From Xylanibacter ruminicola (GTDB lineage: Bacteria; Bacteroidota; Bacteroidia; Bacteroidales; Bacteroidaceae), in NCBI RefSeq assembly GCF_900107775.1, contig NZ_FNRF01000006.1, positions 1 through 64,000 of the forward strand: 64,000 nucleotides of DNA, read 5' to 3'. A program made the position numbers and the translations under genes. Every line of letters begins with the position of its first letter. Positions within the stretch are counted from its first letter, which is position 1. The notes beneath the pieces are model-generated. The model had not been told where the DNA came from. It saw only the letters and a program-made list of their open reading frames with translations, and did no database searches. This document shows positions 26,757 to 35,110 of this stretch, one piece after another.

Positions 26757-28817
26757 ATGATTAACCAACAATTATTGAATCCCAAGAGCATCGTCGTTAT
26801 CGGCGGCTCTAACAACGTGCATAAGCCCGGTGGCGCTATAGTACGTAACATTAAGAATGGTGGTTTCGATGGTCCGCTGCACATCGTAAACCCCAAGGAA
26901 GACGAAGTGCAGGGAATCAAAGCCTATCATGATGTAAAGGAAATCCCCGAAACGGATTTGGCCGTGCTGGTGGTAGCTGCCAAGTTCTGTCCCGATTACG
27001 TGGACTATCTGTGCGCCGAGAAGGGGGTGCGCGCCTTCGTGATTATTTCAGCCGGATTTGGCGAAGAAACGAAGGCGGGTGCCGAACTGGAGCAACGCAT
27101 TCTGAACACATGCAAGAAGTTCGGGGCAGCACTCATTGGACCTAACTGTATCGGACTGCTGAACCGCAACCACCACAGCGTGTTCACGCTCCCCATCCCC
27201 AATCTGAACCCGCAGGGTGTGGATTTCATCTCGGGCTCGGGTGCCACAGCGGTATTCATTCTCGAGAGTGCGGTTATCAAGGGCTTGCAGTTTAACAGCG
27301 TGTGGAGCATCGGCAACGGCAAACAGATTGGTATCGAGGATGTGCTGCAGTATATGGACGAGTGCTTTAATCCTGAAACCGATTCGAAAGTAAAACTGCT
27401 TTATATCGAGAATATCTCCAACCCCGATAAACTGTTGTATCATGCCAGCAACCTGATACGTAAGGGTTGTAGGATTGCAGCTATCAAGGCTGGTTCGAGC
27501 GAGAGTGGCAGTCGTGCTGCCTCATCGCATACAGGTGCCATTGCTTCGAGCGATTCGGCTGTAGAGGCGCTGTTCCGTAAGGCCGGTATCGTGCGCTGTT
27601 TCTCACGCGAGGAGCTCACCACCGTGGGATGTATTTTTACATTGCCCGAACTGAAGGGTAAGAACTTTGCGATTGTTACCCATGCGGGCGGCCCTGGTGT
27701 GATGCTGACCGATGCCTTGTCGAAAGGCGGACTGAACGTGCCCAAGATCGAAGGTCCTGAAGCCGACGAACTGAAAGCACAGCTCTTCCCTGGTTCATCG
27801 GTAGCCAACCCTATCGATTTCCTGGCCACAGGTACGGCCGAGCAATTGGGTACCGTGATTGATTATTGCGAAAACAAGTTTGATCATATCGATGCCATCG
27901 CCGTAATCTACGGCACCCCTGGCCTCACCCATCTGTACGAGGCCTACGATGTGCTCGACAAGAAAATCAAGGAGTGCAAAAAGCCTATCTTCCCCATTCT
28001 GCCCAGTCTGCACACAGCTGGGCCCGAGGTTGAGGAATTCCTGAAGCGCGGCCATGTGAACTTCAGCGACGAGGTGACGCTGGCCACAGCACTCAGTCAG
28101 ATTATGCGCACCCCACGCCCAGCACCACCCGAGGTGCAGCTTTATGGCATCGACCTGCCCCGACTCTACAAGATCATCAGCAGTGTTACAGATAATGGTT
28201 ATGTATCGCCACAGGTGGTACGCGATATTCTGTCGTGTGCAGGCATTCCCCTAGTACCCGAGATGGTCAGTACCAAGAAAGACGAGCTGATTGCCTTTGC
28301 CGAGAACGTAGGCTATCCTGTGGTGGCCAAGGTGGTTGGTCCTATCCACAAGAGCGATGTGGGTGGTGTGGCCCTGAACATCCGCACCCCTGAGCACCTG
28401 GCACTTGAGTTCGACCGCATGATGAAGATTAAGGATGCCACAGGTGTGATGGTACAGAAGATGATGAAGGGTACCGAGCTGTTTATCGGCGCCAAATACG
28501 AGAACCGTTTCGGCCATGTAACCCTTTGCGGTTTGGGCGGCATCTTTGTCGAGGTACTGAAGGATGTATCAAGCGGATTGGCTCCATTGAGCTACGACGA
28601 GGCTTACTCGATGATTCACTCACTGCGAGGCTATAAGATATTAAAAGGTACACGAGGCCAAAAGGGTATTAACGAACAGAAGTTTGCCGAGATTATCGTG
28701 CGCCTGTCAACCCTGCTGCGTTTCGCCATCGAAATCAAAGAGATGGACATCAACCCGCTCCTGGCCGACGAGAACGATGTAGTAGCCGTTGACGCTCGCA
28801 TTCTCATTGAGAAATGA
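26757..28817 (+). CDS. ADP-forming acetate/acyl-CoA ligase, fused alpha-beta
   Basis: A 686-residue ADP-forming acyl-CoA synthetase that makes ATP from acetyl-CoA or a related thioester. Domains in order: CoA-binding Rossmann fold (IVVIGGSNNVHKPGGAIVRN), succinyl-CoA-ligase-like domain with the phospho-histidine in AASSHTGAIASSDSAVEA near residue 260, and a C-terminal ATP-grasp domain from about residue 465 (VSTKKDELIAFAENVGYPVVAKVVGPIHKSDVGGV). Alpha and beta parts are fused, as in many bacteria. The N-terminus matches homologues that begin MIN.QLLNPKSI, supporting this ATG despite the very short leader. Substrate specificity cannot be read. Confidence 0.9.
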   Translation: MINQQLLNPKSIVVIGGSNNVHKPGGAIVRNIKNGGFDGPLHIVNPKEDEVQGIKAYHDVKEIPETDLAVLVVAAKFCPDYVDYLCAEKGVRAFVIISAGFGEETKAGAELEQRILNTCKKFGAALIGPNCIGLLNRNHHSVFTLPIPNLNPQGVDFISGSGATAVFILESAVIKGLQFNSVWSIGNGKQIGIEDVLQYMDECFNPETDSKVKLLYIENISNPDKLLYHASNLIRKGCRIAAIKAGSSESGSRAASSHTGAIASSDSAVEALFRKAGIVRCFSREELTTVGCIFTLPELKGKNFAIVTHAGGPGVMLTDALSKGGLNVPKIEGPEADELKAQLFPGSSVANPIDFLATGTAEQLGTVIDYCENKFDHIDAIAVIYGTPGLTHLYEAYDVLDKKIKECKKPIFPILPSLHTAGPEVEEFLKRGHVNFSDEVTLATALSQIMRTPRPAPPEVQLYGIDLPRLYKIISSVTDNGYVSPQVVRDILSCAGIPLVPEMVSTKKDELIAFAENVGYPVVAKVVGPIHKSDVGGVALNIRTPEHLALEFDRMMKIKDATGVMVQKMMKGTELFIGAKYENRFGHVTLCGLGGIFVEVLKDVSSGLAPLSYDEAYSMIHSLRGYKILKGTRGQKGINEQKFAEIIVRLSTLLRFAIEIKEMDINPLLADENDVVAVDARILIEK

Positions 28818-28848
28818 GAAAATGTAAAAATGTAAGAATGTAAAAATG
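28809..28848 (+). repeat. octamer tandem repeat at the acyl-CoA ligase/flavoprotein junction
   Basis: Five 8-mers of type TAAAAATG/AGAAAATG. The stop codon of the upstream gene and the start codon of the downstream gene are both inside. Units carry TAA and ATG, and period 8 puts them in all three frames. Confidence 0.8.
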
Positions 28849-30033
28849 AAGACTGCGATAGTAGGTGGAGGTGCGGCTGGATTTTTCCTGGCCGTTAACC
28901 TCAAGGAAATGTGCCCCGATATGGACATCACCATCTTTGAGAAATCGAAGAAGGTGCTGGTCAAGGTCGAGGTATCTGGTGGTGGCAGATGTAACTGCAC
29001 CAACTCGTTCGAAGCTGTAAGCGATTTGCAACAGGTATATCCACGAGGGCACCGTTTGCTGAAACGACTGTTTAAAACCTTCGATTACCGCGATGCTTAT
29101 GCGTGGTTCGAGAACCATGGGGTAAAGCTTACCACCCAGGACGACAACTGCGTATTTCCCGCCTCACAGGATTCGCATACCATCATTAATCTCTTCTTGG
29201 CCGAAGCCCGCCGAAAGAACATCGAGATATGCATCCAGCATAAAATCGAGAGCCTCGACGAGCTGAACGATTTCGATTTCAAGGTCATCACCACAGGTGG
29301 TGGTACCGCATCGATGACTGGCGTTCCAACCATCGAACCCGTTCCGTCATTGTTCACCTTCAGCATTGCCGACGAGGCTTTGCGCGCCTTGATGGGCACG
29401 GTGGTAGAAGATGCCACCGCCTCGATCCCAGGCACCAAGTTCCGCAGTAACGGACCGTTGCTCATCACCCACTGGGGCATGAGCGGACCAGCCATTCTGA
29501 AGTTGAGTAGTCATGCCGCTCGCGATTTGCACCAGCATAACTACCAGATGCCTTTGGCTGTGAACTGGATCTCGCTGAAGGAGCCCGACATCCAGCAGGA
29601 GTTGCGCAATATCATCGCCCAGCATCCGCAAAAACAGATAGCCACTATCCGTCCCTTTGGATTGCCCAGTCGTTTGTGGGACTACCTCGTAGCCAAAACC
29701 CTTGGCGAACGTGCTCAGAACCGTTGGCAGAATCTGAACCAGAAGGAGCTGAACCGACTGACCAATGCCCTGTGCAACGATCAGTACCAGATAGCAGGTC
29801 GTTCGGCCTTTAAGGACGAGTTTGTGACCTGTGGTGGCATCGACTTGGCGAGTGTGAATCCCAACACCTTAGAAAGCAAAAACCTCCCCAGCGTTTATTT
29901 CGCTGGAGAGGTTCTCGATATCGATGGTGTCACAGGTGGCTTTAATTTCCAAGCCGCTTGGACCACCGCTTATACCGTAGCTTGCGCCATTAGTCAACAA
30001 GCCCGTTGTAGTCAGTCTCCTTCTGAGGGATAA
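28846..30033 (+). CDS. HI0933-family NAD(P)/FAD-dependent oxidoreductase
   Basis: A 395-residue flavoprotein of the HI0933/YhiN/BaiN family with FAD-binding GGGAAGFFLA at residues 6-15, the family signature VEVSGGGRCNCTN near residue 45, and the closing GEVLDIDGVTGGFNFQAAWTTAYTVA. The physiological substrate is unknown for most members; BaiN reduces bile acid intermediates, but that cannot be transferred here. Its last 15 codons overlap the end of the convergent susD-like gene by 44 bp. The start ATG is the final unit of an octamer repeat. Confidence 0.9.
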   Translation: MKTAIVGGGAAGFFLAVNLKEMCPDMDITIFEKSKKVLVKVEVSGGGRCNCTNSFEAVSDLQQVYPRGHRLLKRLFKTFDYRDAYAWFENHGVKLTTQDDNCVFPASQDSHTIINLFLAEARRKNIEICIQHKIESLDELNDFDFKVITTGGGTASMTGVPTIEPVPSLFTFSIADEALRALMGTVVEDATASIPGTKFRSNGPLLITHWGMSGPAILKLSSHAARDLHQHNYQMPLAVNWISLKEPDIQQELRNIIAQHPQKQIATIRPFGLPSRLWDYLVAKTLGERAQNRWQNLNQKELNRLTNALCNDQYQIAGRSAFKDEFVTCGGIDLASVNPNTLESKNLPSVYFAGEVLDIDGVTGGFNFQAAWTTAYTVACAISQQARCSQSPSEG

Positions 30034-31516
30034 CCCATGTCCAGGCATTGCCGTCCTCAGGATTGATGGTTACGGCAAAGTCCGACTTGAAGCTACCACC
30101 CTGTGCCTTGGTCTTACGTACGATAGGCTCGCCCCAACGCTTGTAGTCGAACCAGTCGTTACCCTCACCCCACAGGTCGAATCGGCGATACAGCTTCACT
30201 TCCTTCAGCAGGTCGTCGCCAGTCTTGGTGCTCTTGGTGTAAGCATCATCATACTGCTTTACAGCCTCCAGCAGCAGCTGCTGTGCCTCAGCCTCCTTGT
30301 TCAGGTGGCAATCAGCCTCTGCCTCGGTATAAAGCATCTCGGCATAACGGATCAATGGGAACGAACCACCACCGGGATAGAAAGCAACCATAAACTTAAA
30401 CTGCATGTAAGCATAAACCTGCGATGACTCATACAAGCAATCCGGATAATCCCTACGTGCACGAGCATAAAGTGACTTGGTGCTACGACCAGAGGCTAAA
30501 CACTCTGCATACTCTTCATCAGTAGGAACCAGATATAAGTATCTACGAGAGTCAGTCTCAGGTATCTGGTCAATCAGTTCCTTGCTGATAGCCACAGGGT
30601 ATTTGCAACAGTTGGTGGTACTCGAGTTACAGCCGATGTAAGCAAAGAAACTATAGTAGTTGATGGTCTGGATTTCCTCATCAAACACACCCCAGATCCA
30701 CTCTGAGTTCTCTGAATGGAAACCACCATTAATATACTCATCAAGCGTCATCATGGCATGACCCTCGCGAGCCAAAGCAGCATACTTGGCTGCATTCTGC
30801 CAGTCCTCGCGGGTCAGGGCAGCCTTGGCATAGATGGCATAAGCCACATCCAGACCAGGCTGGTAGAATTTCTCACGATCGCGACCACTCTTCTGAAACA
30901 GACTGATGGCCTCGTCAAGATCCTTGTAGATCTGTGCGTAAGCCTCGGCCTGGGTGCTCAAAGGATGATCGCCCAGACTCTCGTCGGTACGCAGAACGAT
31001 ACCCTCAGTATCACCCTGCTTGTCGCTCCAACGATAGGTGTAGAGCTGTACCAAACGGAAGAACGAGTAAGCACGGAAGGTAAGCGCCTGTGCCTTCAGG
31101 AAAGCACGGTCGCCCTCAGTACCCTCAGCATTATCGATATTGCAGATAACGGCGTTGGCATTACCAATCAGCTTATAATAGTAGAACCAAGGATAAACGG
31201 TGTAAGTAGAGGTAGGACGCAGATGGTAGTTGTTGTTCCATACCGAAGCCCAACCGGTTTGGTTGCACTTCTGGGCGTCGTTACCGTTAAATGTACCATA
31301 CCAGTTCAGGATGGTACCCTCGCCGTTCAGTCCCTGTGTGCTCATGTACTGCGACGACATCGCCTTGCACAGTCCGTTGATGGCCATCTCGGCATTCGAG
31401 GTGGTGGCCAGCACGTCGGCCTTATCCATCTGAGCCTCGGGTGTGGTGTCCAGATAGTCGCTCGAACAAGCGCTAAGCCCCAGTGCAGCGATACAAATAT
31501 ATAAATACTTTCTCAT
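29990..31516 (-). CDS. SusD/RagB family outer-membrane lipoprotein
   Basis: The glycan-binding partner of the SusC-like porin next to it. It is a 508-residue lipoprotein with signal and lipobox LGLSAC (Cys 17), followed by DYLDTTPEAQMDKADVL, the standard SusD N-terminus. Later parts include KAQALTFRAYSFFRLVQLYTYRW (TPR-like) and LIRYAEMLYTEAEADCHLN, then the C-terminal FDLWGEGNDWFDYKRWGEP. The substrate is not evident. It lies downstream of susC, with an octamer repeat in the junction. Its 3' end overlaps the convergent flavoprotein gene. Confidence 0.94.
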   Translation of the reverse strand: MRKYLYICIAALGLSACSSDYLDTTPEAQMDKADVLATTSNAEMAINGLCKAMSSQYMSTQGLNGEGTILNWYGTFNGNDAQKCNQTGWASVWNNNYHLRPTSTYTVYPWFYYYKLIGNANAVICNIDNAEGTEGDRAFLKAQALTFRAYSFFRLVQLYTYRWSDKQGDTEGIVLRTDESLGDHPLSTQAEAYAQIYKDLDEAISLFQKSGRDREKFYQPGLDVAYAIYAKAALTREDWQNAAKYAALAREGHAMMTLDEYINGGFHSENSEWIWGVFDEEIQTINYYSFFAYIGCNSSTTNCCKYPVAISKELIDQIPETDSRRYLYLVPTDEEYAECLASGRSTKSLYARARRDYPDCLYESSQVYAYMQFKFMVAFYPGGGSFPLIRYAEMLYTEAEADCHLNKEAEAQQLLLEAVKQYDDAYTKSTKTGDDLLKEVKLYRRFDLWGEGNDWFDYKRWGEPIVRKTKAQGGSFKSDFAVTINPEDGNAWTWVIPQKETDYNGLVD

Positions 31517-31522
31517 AATTTT

Positions 31523-31546
31523 CTTTTTACTTTTTTACCTTTTTAC
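31523..31546 (-). repeat. octamer tandem repeat at the susC/susD junction
   Basis: Three 8-mers, coding-strand type GTAAAAAG/GTAAAAAA, directly after the susC stop. Same A-rich octamer class as at 28809 and 48367. Confidence 0.6.
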
Positions 31547-31548
31547 CT

Positions 31549-34500
31549 TTAGAATTTCACATTCACGCCTGCTGAGAACACACGTGGAGTAACGAAGGTA
31601 GCCGACTGAGTACCGTTGAAGGTCATCTGTGGGCTCATACCCTTGCGAGCAGTCAGTGTAAACAGGTTCTCGCAAGTTACTGTCAGCAGTACATTCTCCA
31701 GTCCTGCCTTACGAACCAGGTCCTTTGGCAGACTGTACGAGAAGTTGACGTTCTTCAGAATCAGGTAGCTGGCACTGGTGAGCCAACGCGAAGAGGTAGC
31801 ATTCAGATCAGCCTCCATACCACTAACGATAGTAGCTACATCAGTCAGCATGGGCACACCGTTACGATCGATAGCGTCGGTAGCAGTAGCCTGCTCGCTG
31901 GTCCATCCCTTCAGTGCATCCTTGTGCAGCGAGGTAGGAGTACCCTGCGGCGACATCAGTGTCTGATAGTTGCTATCCATAATCTTGCCACCCAACTGAT
32001 AGGTGAACAGGGTGAAGAGCGAGAAGTCCTTGTAGCTAACGTTGAAGTTAAAGCTACCAAAGGCGGTAGGCATAGCCGAACCGTGGAACTCGCGCTTACC
32101 ATAAGTTGTAAGATACGAGTAAGGTACACCGTCGATCACTACCACAGCATTCAGGGCATTACCGCTAATCTTGGTGCCTGCAGTATTACCATAGGTAACA
32201 CCATCCATTGTAAAGTAGTAGCTCTCGTCGTTGAACTTATACAGCGAGAAGCCGTTCTTGGTGTTGATACCCTCCCAGGTGTAGGTATAGAACTGATAGC
32301 GGTCCATGCCCTCAACAATCTTCTTGGTACCATCGATGATACCACCCTTGTTCTGCTCAGGCAGCTTCACTACCTTGTTCTTCTCGAAAGTGATGCTGGC
32401 GCCTACGTTCAGCTTCCAGTTCTTGGTCTTCAGCACGTCCATATCGGCCGAAAGCTCAACACCGTGGTTCGAGATAGTACCCAAGTTTCTGGTAACCACG
32501 CTCTCGGCAACAGTAGTGCTGGTGGCACCTGCTGAAAGTGGATTGTAAACGTCGAAAATCAGGTCCTTGTTGCGCTTGTCGAAGTACTCCACGCTGAAGT
32601 TCAGCTTGTTCAGCAGGCGACCCTCGACGGCGATACCCCACGACTGTCCTGTCTCCCACTTCAGGTCCTCGTTAGGCAGCTGTGCATTGTAGAATGCACC
32701 CTTACGGTCGTTGATAGTGGGGTTATACAGGGCCATATAGCCATAGTAGCCCGAACCCGAGTCGTTACCTACCTCACCGTAGTCGGCACGCAGCTTCAGG
32801 TAGTTCACCCAGTCGTACTGCTTCATCCACTTCTCGTTGCTGATTACCCAGTTGGCACCAGTGCTCCAGAAGTTACCCCAACGGGCCTTCTTCGAGAAGC
32901 GTGACGAACCATCGCGACGGAACGAGAACTCGATGTTGTATCGGCTGTCGTAACCGTAACGCACACGACCCAGATACGACTCAGTGTGATAAGTCTCGCT
33001 GTAGTCCTGCGATGTTACAGGCTCGGCAAAGTTAATCAGGCTGTTCAAACCTGGCTCAATCTCGATATTCTTAGTCACGTAAAGCTCGTTTACGGTATAG
33101 TCGTAGTTCTCGTGAGCCAGCAGGGCGTCGATAGAGTGTACGCCATACTCGTGGTTCCAGTGCAACTGCTGCTGGAATGCGTAGTTCTTATAGCGATAGT
33201 CATGACGACGACCACGACCGTTGTTACCCTTACCATCACCAATCACAGCACTCTCGTAAATGCTTTCCTCGTTGTTACGCAGGTTCAAGTTACCCTTCAA
33301 CATAAAGGTAAAGTTGTAAGGCAGGATAATGTTAGCGTAGGCAATACCATTCACGGTGTTACGTACGGTCTTATCCTGGTTCAGCTGATTCTCCCAGATC
33401 ACATGGCGATCCTGATACTGGTTACGGGTCACAACCACCTGTCCATCCTGGTCGGTATACGAACCACTGTCGTACTGCAAGTTACCCTGCTTGTCCAGCA
33501 AATACTCGCCAGTGTTCACGTCGTGAGTGTGAACAGGATATACGGGCGAAATCTTACGGCAGTAGTTAAAGGGGTTGCTGTTGGTGTTACCTGTACCATA
33601 GCTCGAATCAAAGTTCTGGTGGGTAGCATTGATGTTCAAACCAGCCTTAAACCACTTGGTAGGATTGATATTGGTAGATAAGCGGGCCGAGAGACGATCG
33701 AAGCCCGAAGTCTTCAGATAGCCCTGCTCGTCGAGATAACCCAACGATACCAGGTAATCGGCCTTCTCGGTAGCGCCGTTTACATTAAAGTTATACTCCT
33801 GACGATAACCACTGCGGATAGTCTGCTTGTACCAGTCCAGATCCTCGCCGTAGGTACCCATAATCTGTGCATCGCTCACCAGCTTGCCGTTGGCATCAAA
33901 CAGGGCGTCGTCGGCCTTGTTAAAGATGTTCAGCATCACGCGGTCGGCAATCAGGTTCTTGGTAGCATAGTCGGCAGCCTCGGCAGCGGTGGCACCAGCA
34001 GTCATCTGACTGTTCTTCATGTTCAGCCACTGGGCCTCCATCCACTCGCGTGCACCCAAGCGATCATACTCGGGAATACCACGACTGTAGGTACCCTGCT
34101 TAATGTCGAGTGTTACGTTCATCTTGCCCTGCTTACCCTTCTTGGTAGTAATCAGGATTACACCGTTGCTGGCGCGGTTACCGTACAGTGCAGCCGAAGC
34201 AGCGTCCTTCAGTACCGACATGCTCTCGATGTCCTGTGGGTTCAGATCGCTGATGTTACCGCTATAAGGCACACCATCCAGAATGTAGAGAGGGCTTGTG
34301 TTACCGTTTACGGTTCCCACACCGCGAATACGGATCTGTGGATCCTCACCAGGAGCACCAACTGTGCTGTTCACCTGTACACCAGTCACCGAACCTTCCA
34401 GTGCCGATGCTACCGATGTTGTAGGACGCAGCTCGATGGCCTCGCTCTTTACCTCCTGAATAGATCCGGTAAGCGAGGTCTTCTTCTGTGTACCATAAGC

Positions 34501-34821
34501 CACAACTACCACCTCGTCCAGGGTGTGTACATCATTTCTTAACTGAATCTTTAAAGTTTTTGTGCTTACTGCCACCTCAAGTGGTTCCATGCCCACATAG
34601 GTAATACGCAGTGTTTTCATACCCTCTGGTACTTCGAGTGTGAAGTTACCATCATAATCGGTAATGGTACCAATGCCAGAATTGCCAACCACCTGAATGG
34701 TGGCACCAATAATAGGCTCGTTATCCTCATAACTTACCACTGTACCAGTAACCGTTGTTTGTGCCAGCGCCATCCCCACACTAAGGAACAGCCCAGCCAA
34801 CATCATACTGAGTCTTTTCAT
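31549..34821 (-). CDS. SusC/RagA family TonB-linked outer-membrane transporter
   Basis: A 1090-residue TonB-dependent transporter that imports oligosaccharides captured by SusD. After the signal peptide come a carboxypeptidase-regulatory-like domain (TVTGTVVSYEDNEPIIGATIQVVG), the TonB box region (LDEVVVVAYGTQKKTSLTGSI) and the plug with RIRGVGTVNGNTSPLYILDGVPY and SMSVLKDAASAALYGNRASNGVI. A beta-barrel ends in FSAGVNVKF with a C-terminal aromatic. A consensus promoter lies about 120 bp upstream, leaving a long untranslated leader that could be regulated. No SusR, hybrid two-component system or anti-sigma pair is adjacent. Confidence 0.95.
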   Translation of the reverse strand: MKRLSMMLAGLFLSVGMALAQTTVTGTVVSYEDNEPIIGATIQVVGNSGIGTITDYDGNFTLEVPEGMKTLRITYVGMEPLEVAVSTKTLKIQLRNDVHTLDEVVVVAYGTQKKTSLTGSIQEVKSEAIELRPTTSVASALEGSVTGVQVNSTVGAPGEDPQIRIRGVGTVNGNTSPLYILDGVPYSGNISDLNPQDIESMSVLKDAASAALYGNRASNGVILITTKKGKQGKMNVTLDIKQGTYSRGIPEYDRLGAREWMEAQWLNMKNSQMTAGATAAEAADYATKNLIADRVMLNIFNKADDALFDANGKLVSDAQIMGTYGEDLDWYKQTIRSGYRQEYNFNVNGATEKADYLVSLGYLDEQGYLKTSGFDRLSARLSTNINPTKWFKAGLNINATHQNFDSSYGTGNTNSNPFNYCRKISPVYPVHTHDVNTGEYLLDKQGNLQYDSGSYTDQDGQVVVTRNQYQDRHVIWENQLNQDKTVRNTVNGIAYANIILPYNFTFMLKGNLNLRNNEESIYESAVIGDGKGNNGRGRRHDYRYKNYAFQQQLHWNHEYGVHSIDALLAHENYDYTVNELYVTKNIEIEPGLNSLINFAEPVTSQDYSETYHTESYLGRVRYGYDSRYNIEFSFRRDGSSRFSKKARWGNFWSTGANWVISNEKWMKQYDWVNYLKLRADYGEVGNDSGSGYYGYMALYNPTINDRKGAFYNAQLPNEDLKWETGQSWGIAVEGRLLNKLNFSVEYFDKRNKDLIFDVYNPLSAGATSTTVAESVVTRNLGTISNHGVELSADMDVLKTKNWKLNVGASITFEKNKVVKLPEQNKGGIIDGTKKIVEGMDRYQFYTYTWEGINTKNGFSLYKFNDESYYFTMDGVTYGNTAGTKISGNALNAVVVIDGVPYSYLTTYGKREFHGSAMPTAFGSFNFNVSYKDFSLFTLFTYQLGGKIMDSNYQTLMSPQGTPTSLHKDALKGWTSEQATATDAIDRNGVPMLTDVATIVSGMEADLNATSSRWLTSASYLILKNVNFSYSLPKDLVRKAGLENVLLTVTCENLFTLTARKGMSPQMTFNGTQSATFVTPRVFSAGVNVKF

Positions 34822-34941
34822 TTAATTTAAAAGTATAAAAAATATATTAGTAATTACTATTCAACTTAACAAACCAAAATTATCAACCTAATCTTCTTCT
34901 TTTTTTCTAAAATTTTAATCAATATCACTGGAATGAGGGCG
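34822..34941 (-). other. long 5' untranslated leader of susC
   Basis: About 115 A+T-rich bases between the mapped -7 box and the susC ATG. I see no recognised riboswitch; it includes a polypyrimidine stretch (TCTTCTTCTTTTTTT on the plus strand). Confidence 0.4.
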
Positions 34942-34972
34942 CAAAGTTAAGAAAATTTTTTAATACTCACAA
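34942..34972 (-). promoter_or_regulatory. susCD promoter
   Basis: Minus strand: TTG (34970-34972), 20 bp, TAACTTTG (34942-34949). Confidence 0.65.
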
Positions 34973-35032
34973 GTTTTTTTCAAAATATATGGTATTTTTA
35001 TGCTCATTTTACCCGCTTTGATGCTCCAGCTA

Positions 35033-35062
35033 TTGTGCGAATCATTTTATTTCGTAACTTTG
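35033..35062 (+). promoter_or_regulatory. promoter of the GH94 gene
   Basis: TTG (35033-35035), 19 bp, TAACTTTG (35055-35062). It lies inside the longer open frame, showing that the real start is the downstream ATG at 35111. Confidence 0.65.
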
Positions 35063-35110
35063 CAACCTCAATTATTGATTACTATATCTATCATATTAAT
35101 TTATCGCATC

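Noticed and set aside
26643..26771. 43-residue N-terminal extension of the macroglobulin-like protein
   Set aside because: It overlaps both divergent promoters, and the signal peptide begins at the ATG at 26642.
29990..30033. Frameshift or truncation at the end of the flavoprotein or SusD-like gene
   Set aside because: Both proteins have complete conserved C-terminal motifs; the 44-bp overlap is a normal convergent overlap.
34822..35110. Extended N-terminus for the GH94 enzyme starting at 35000
   Set aside because: The extra 37 codons contain the consensus promoter; homologues start at the ATG at 35111.
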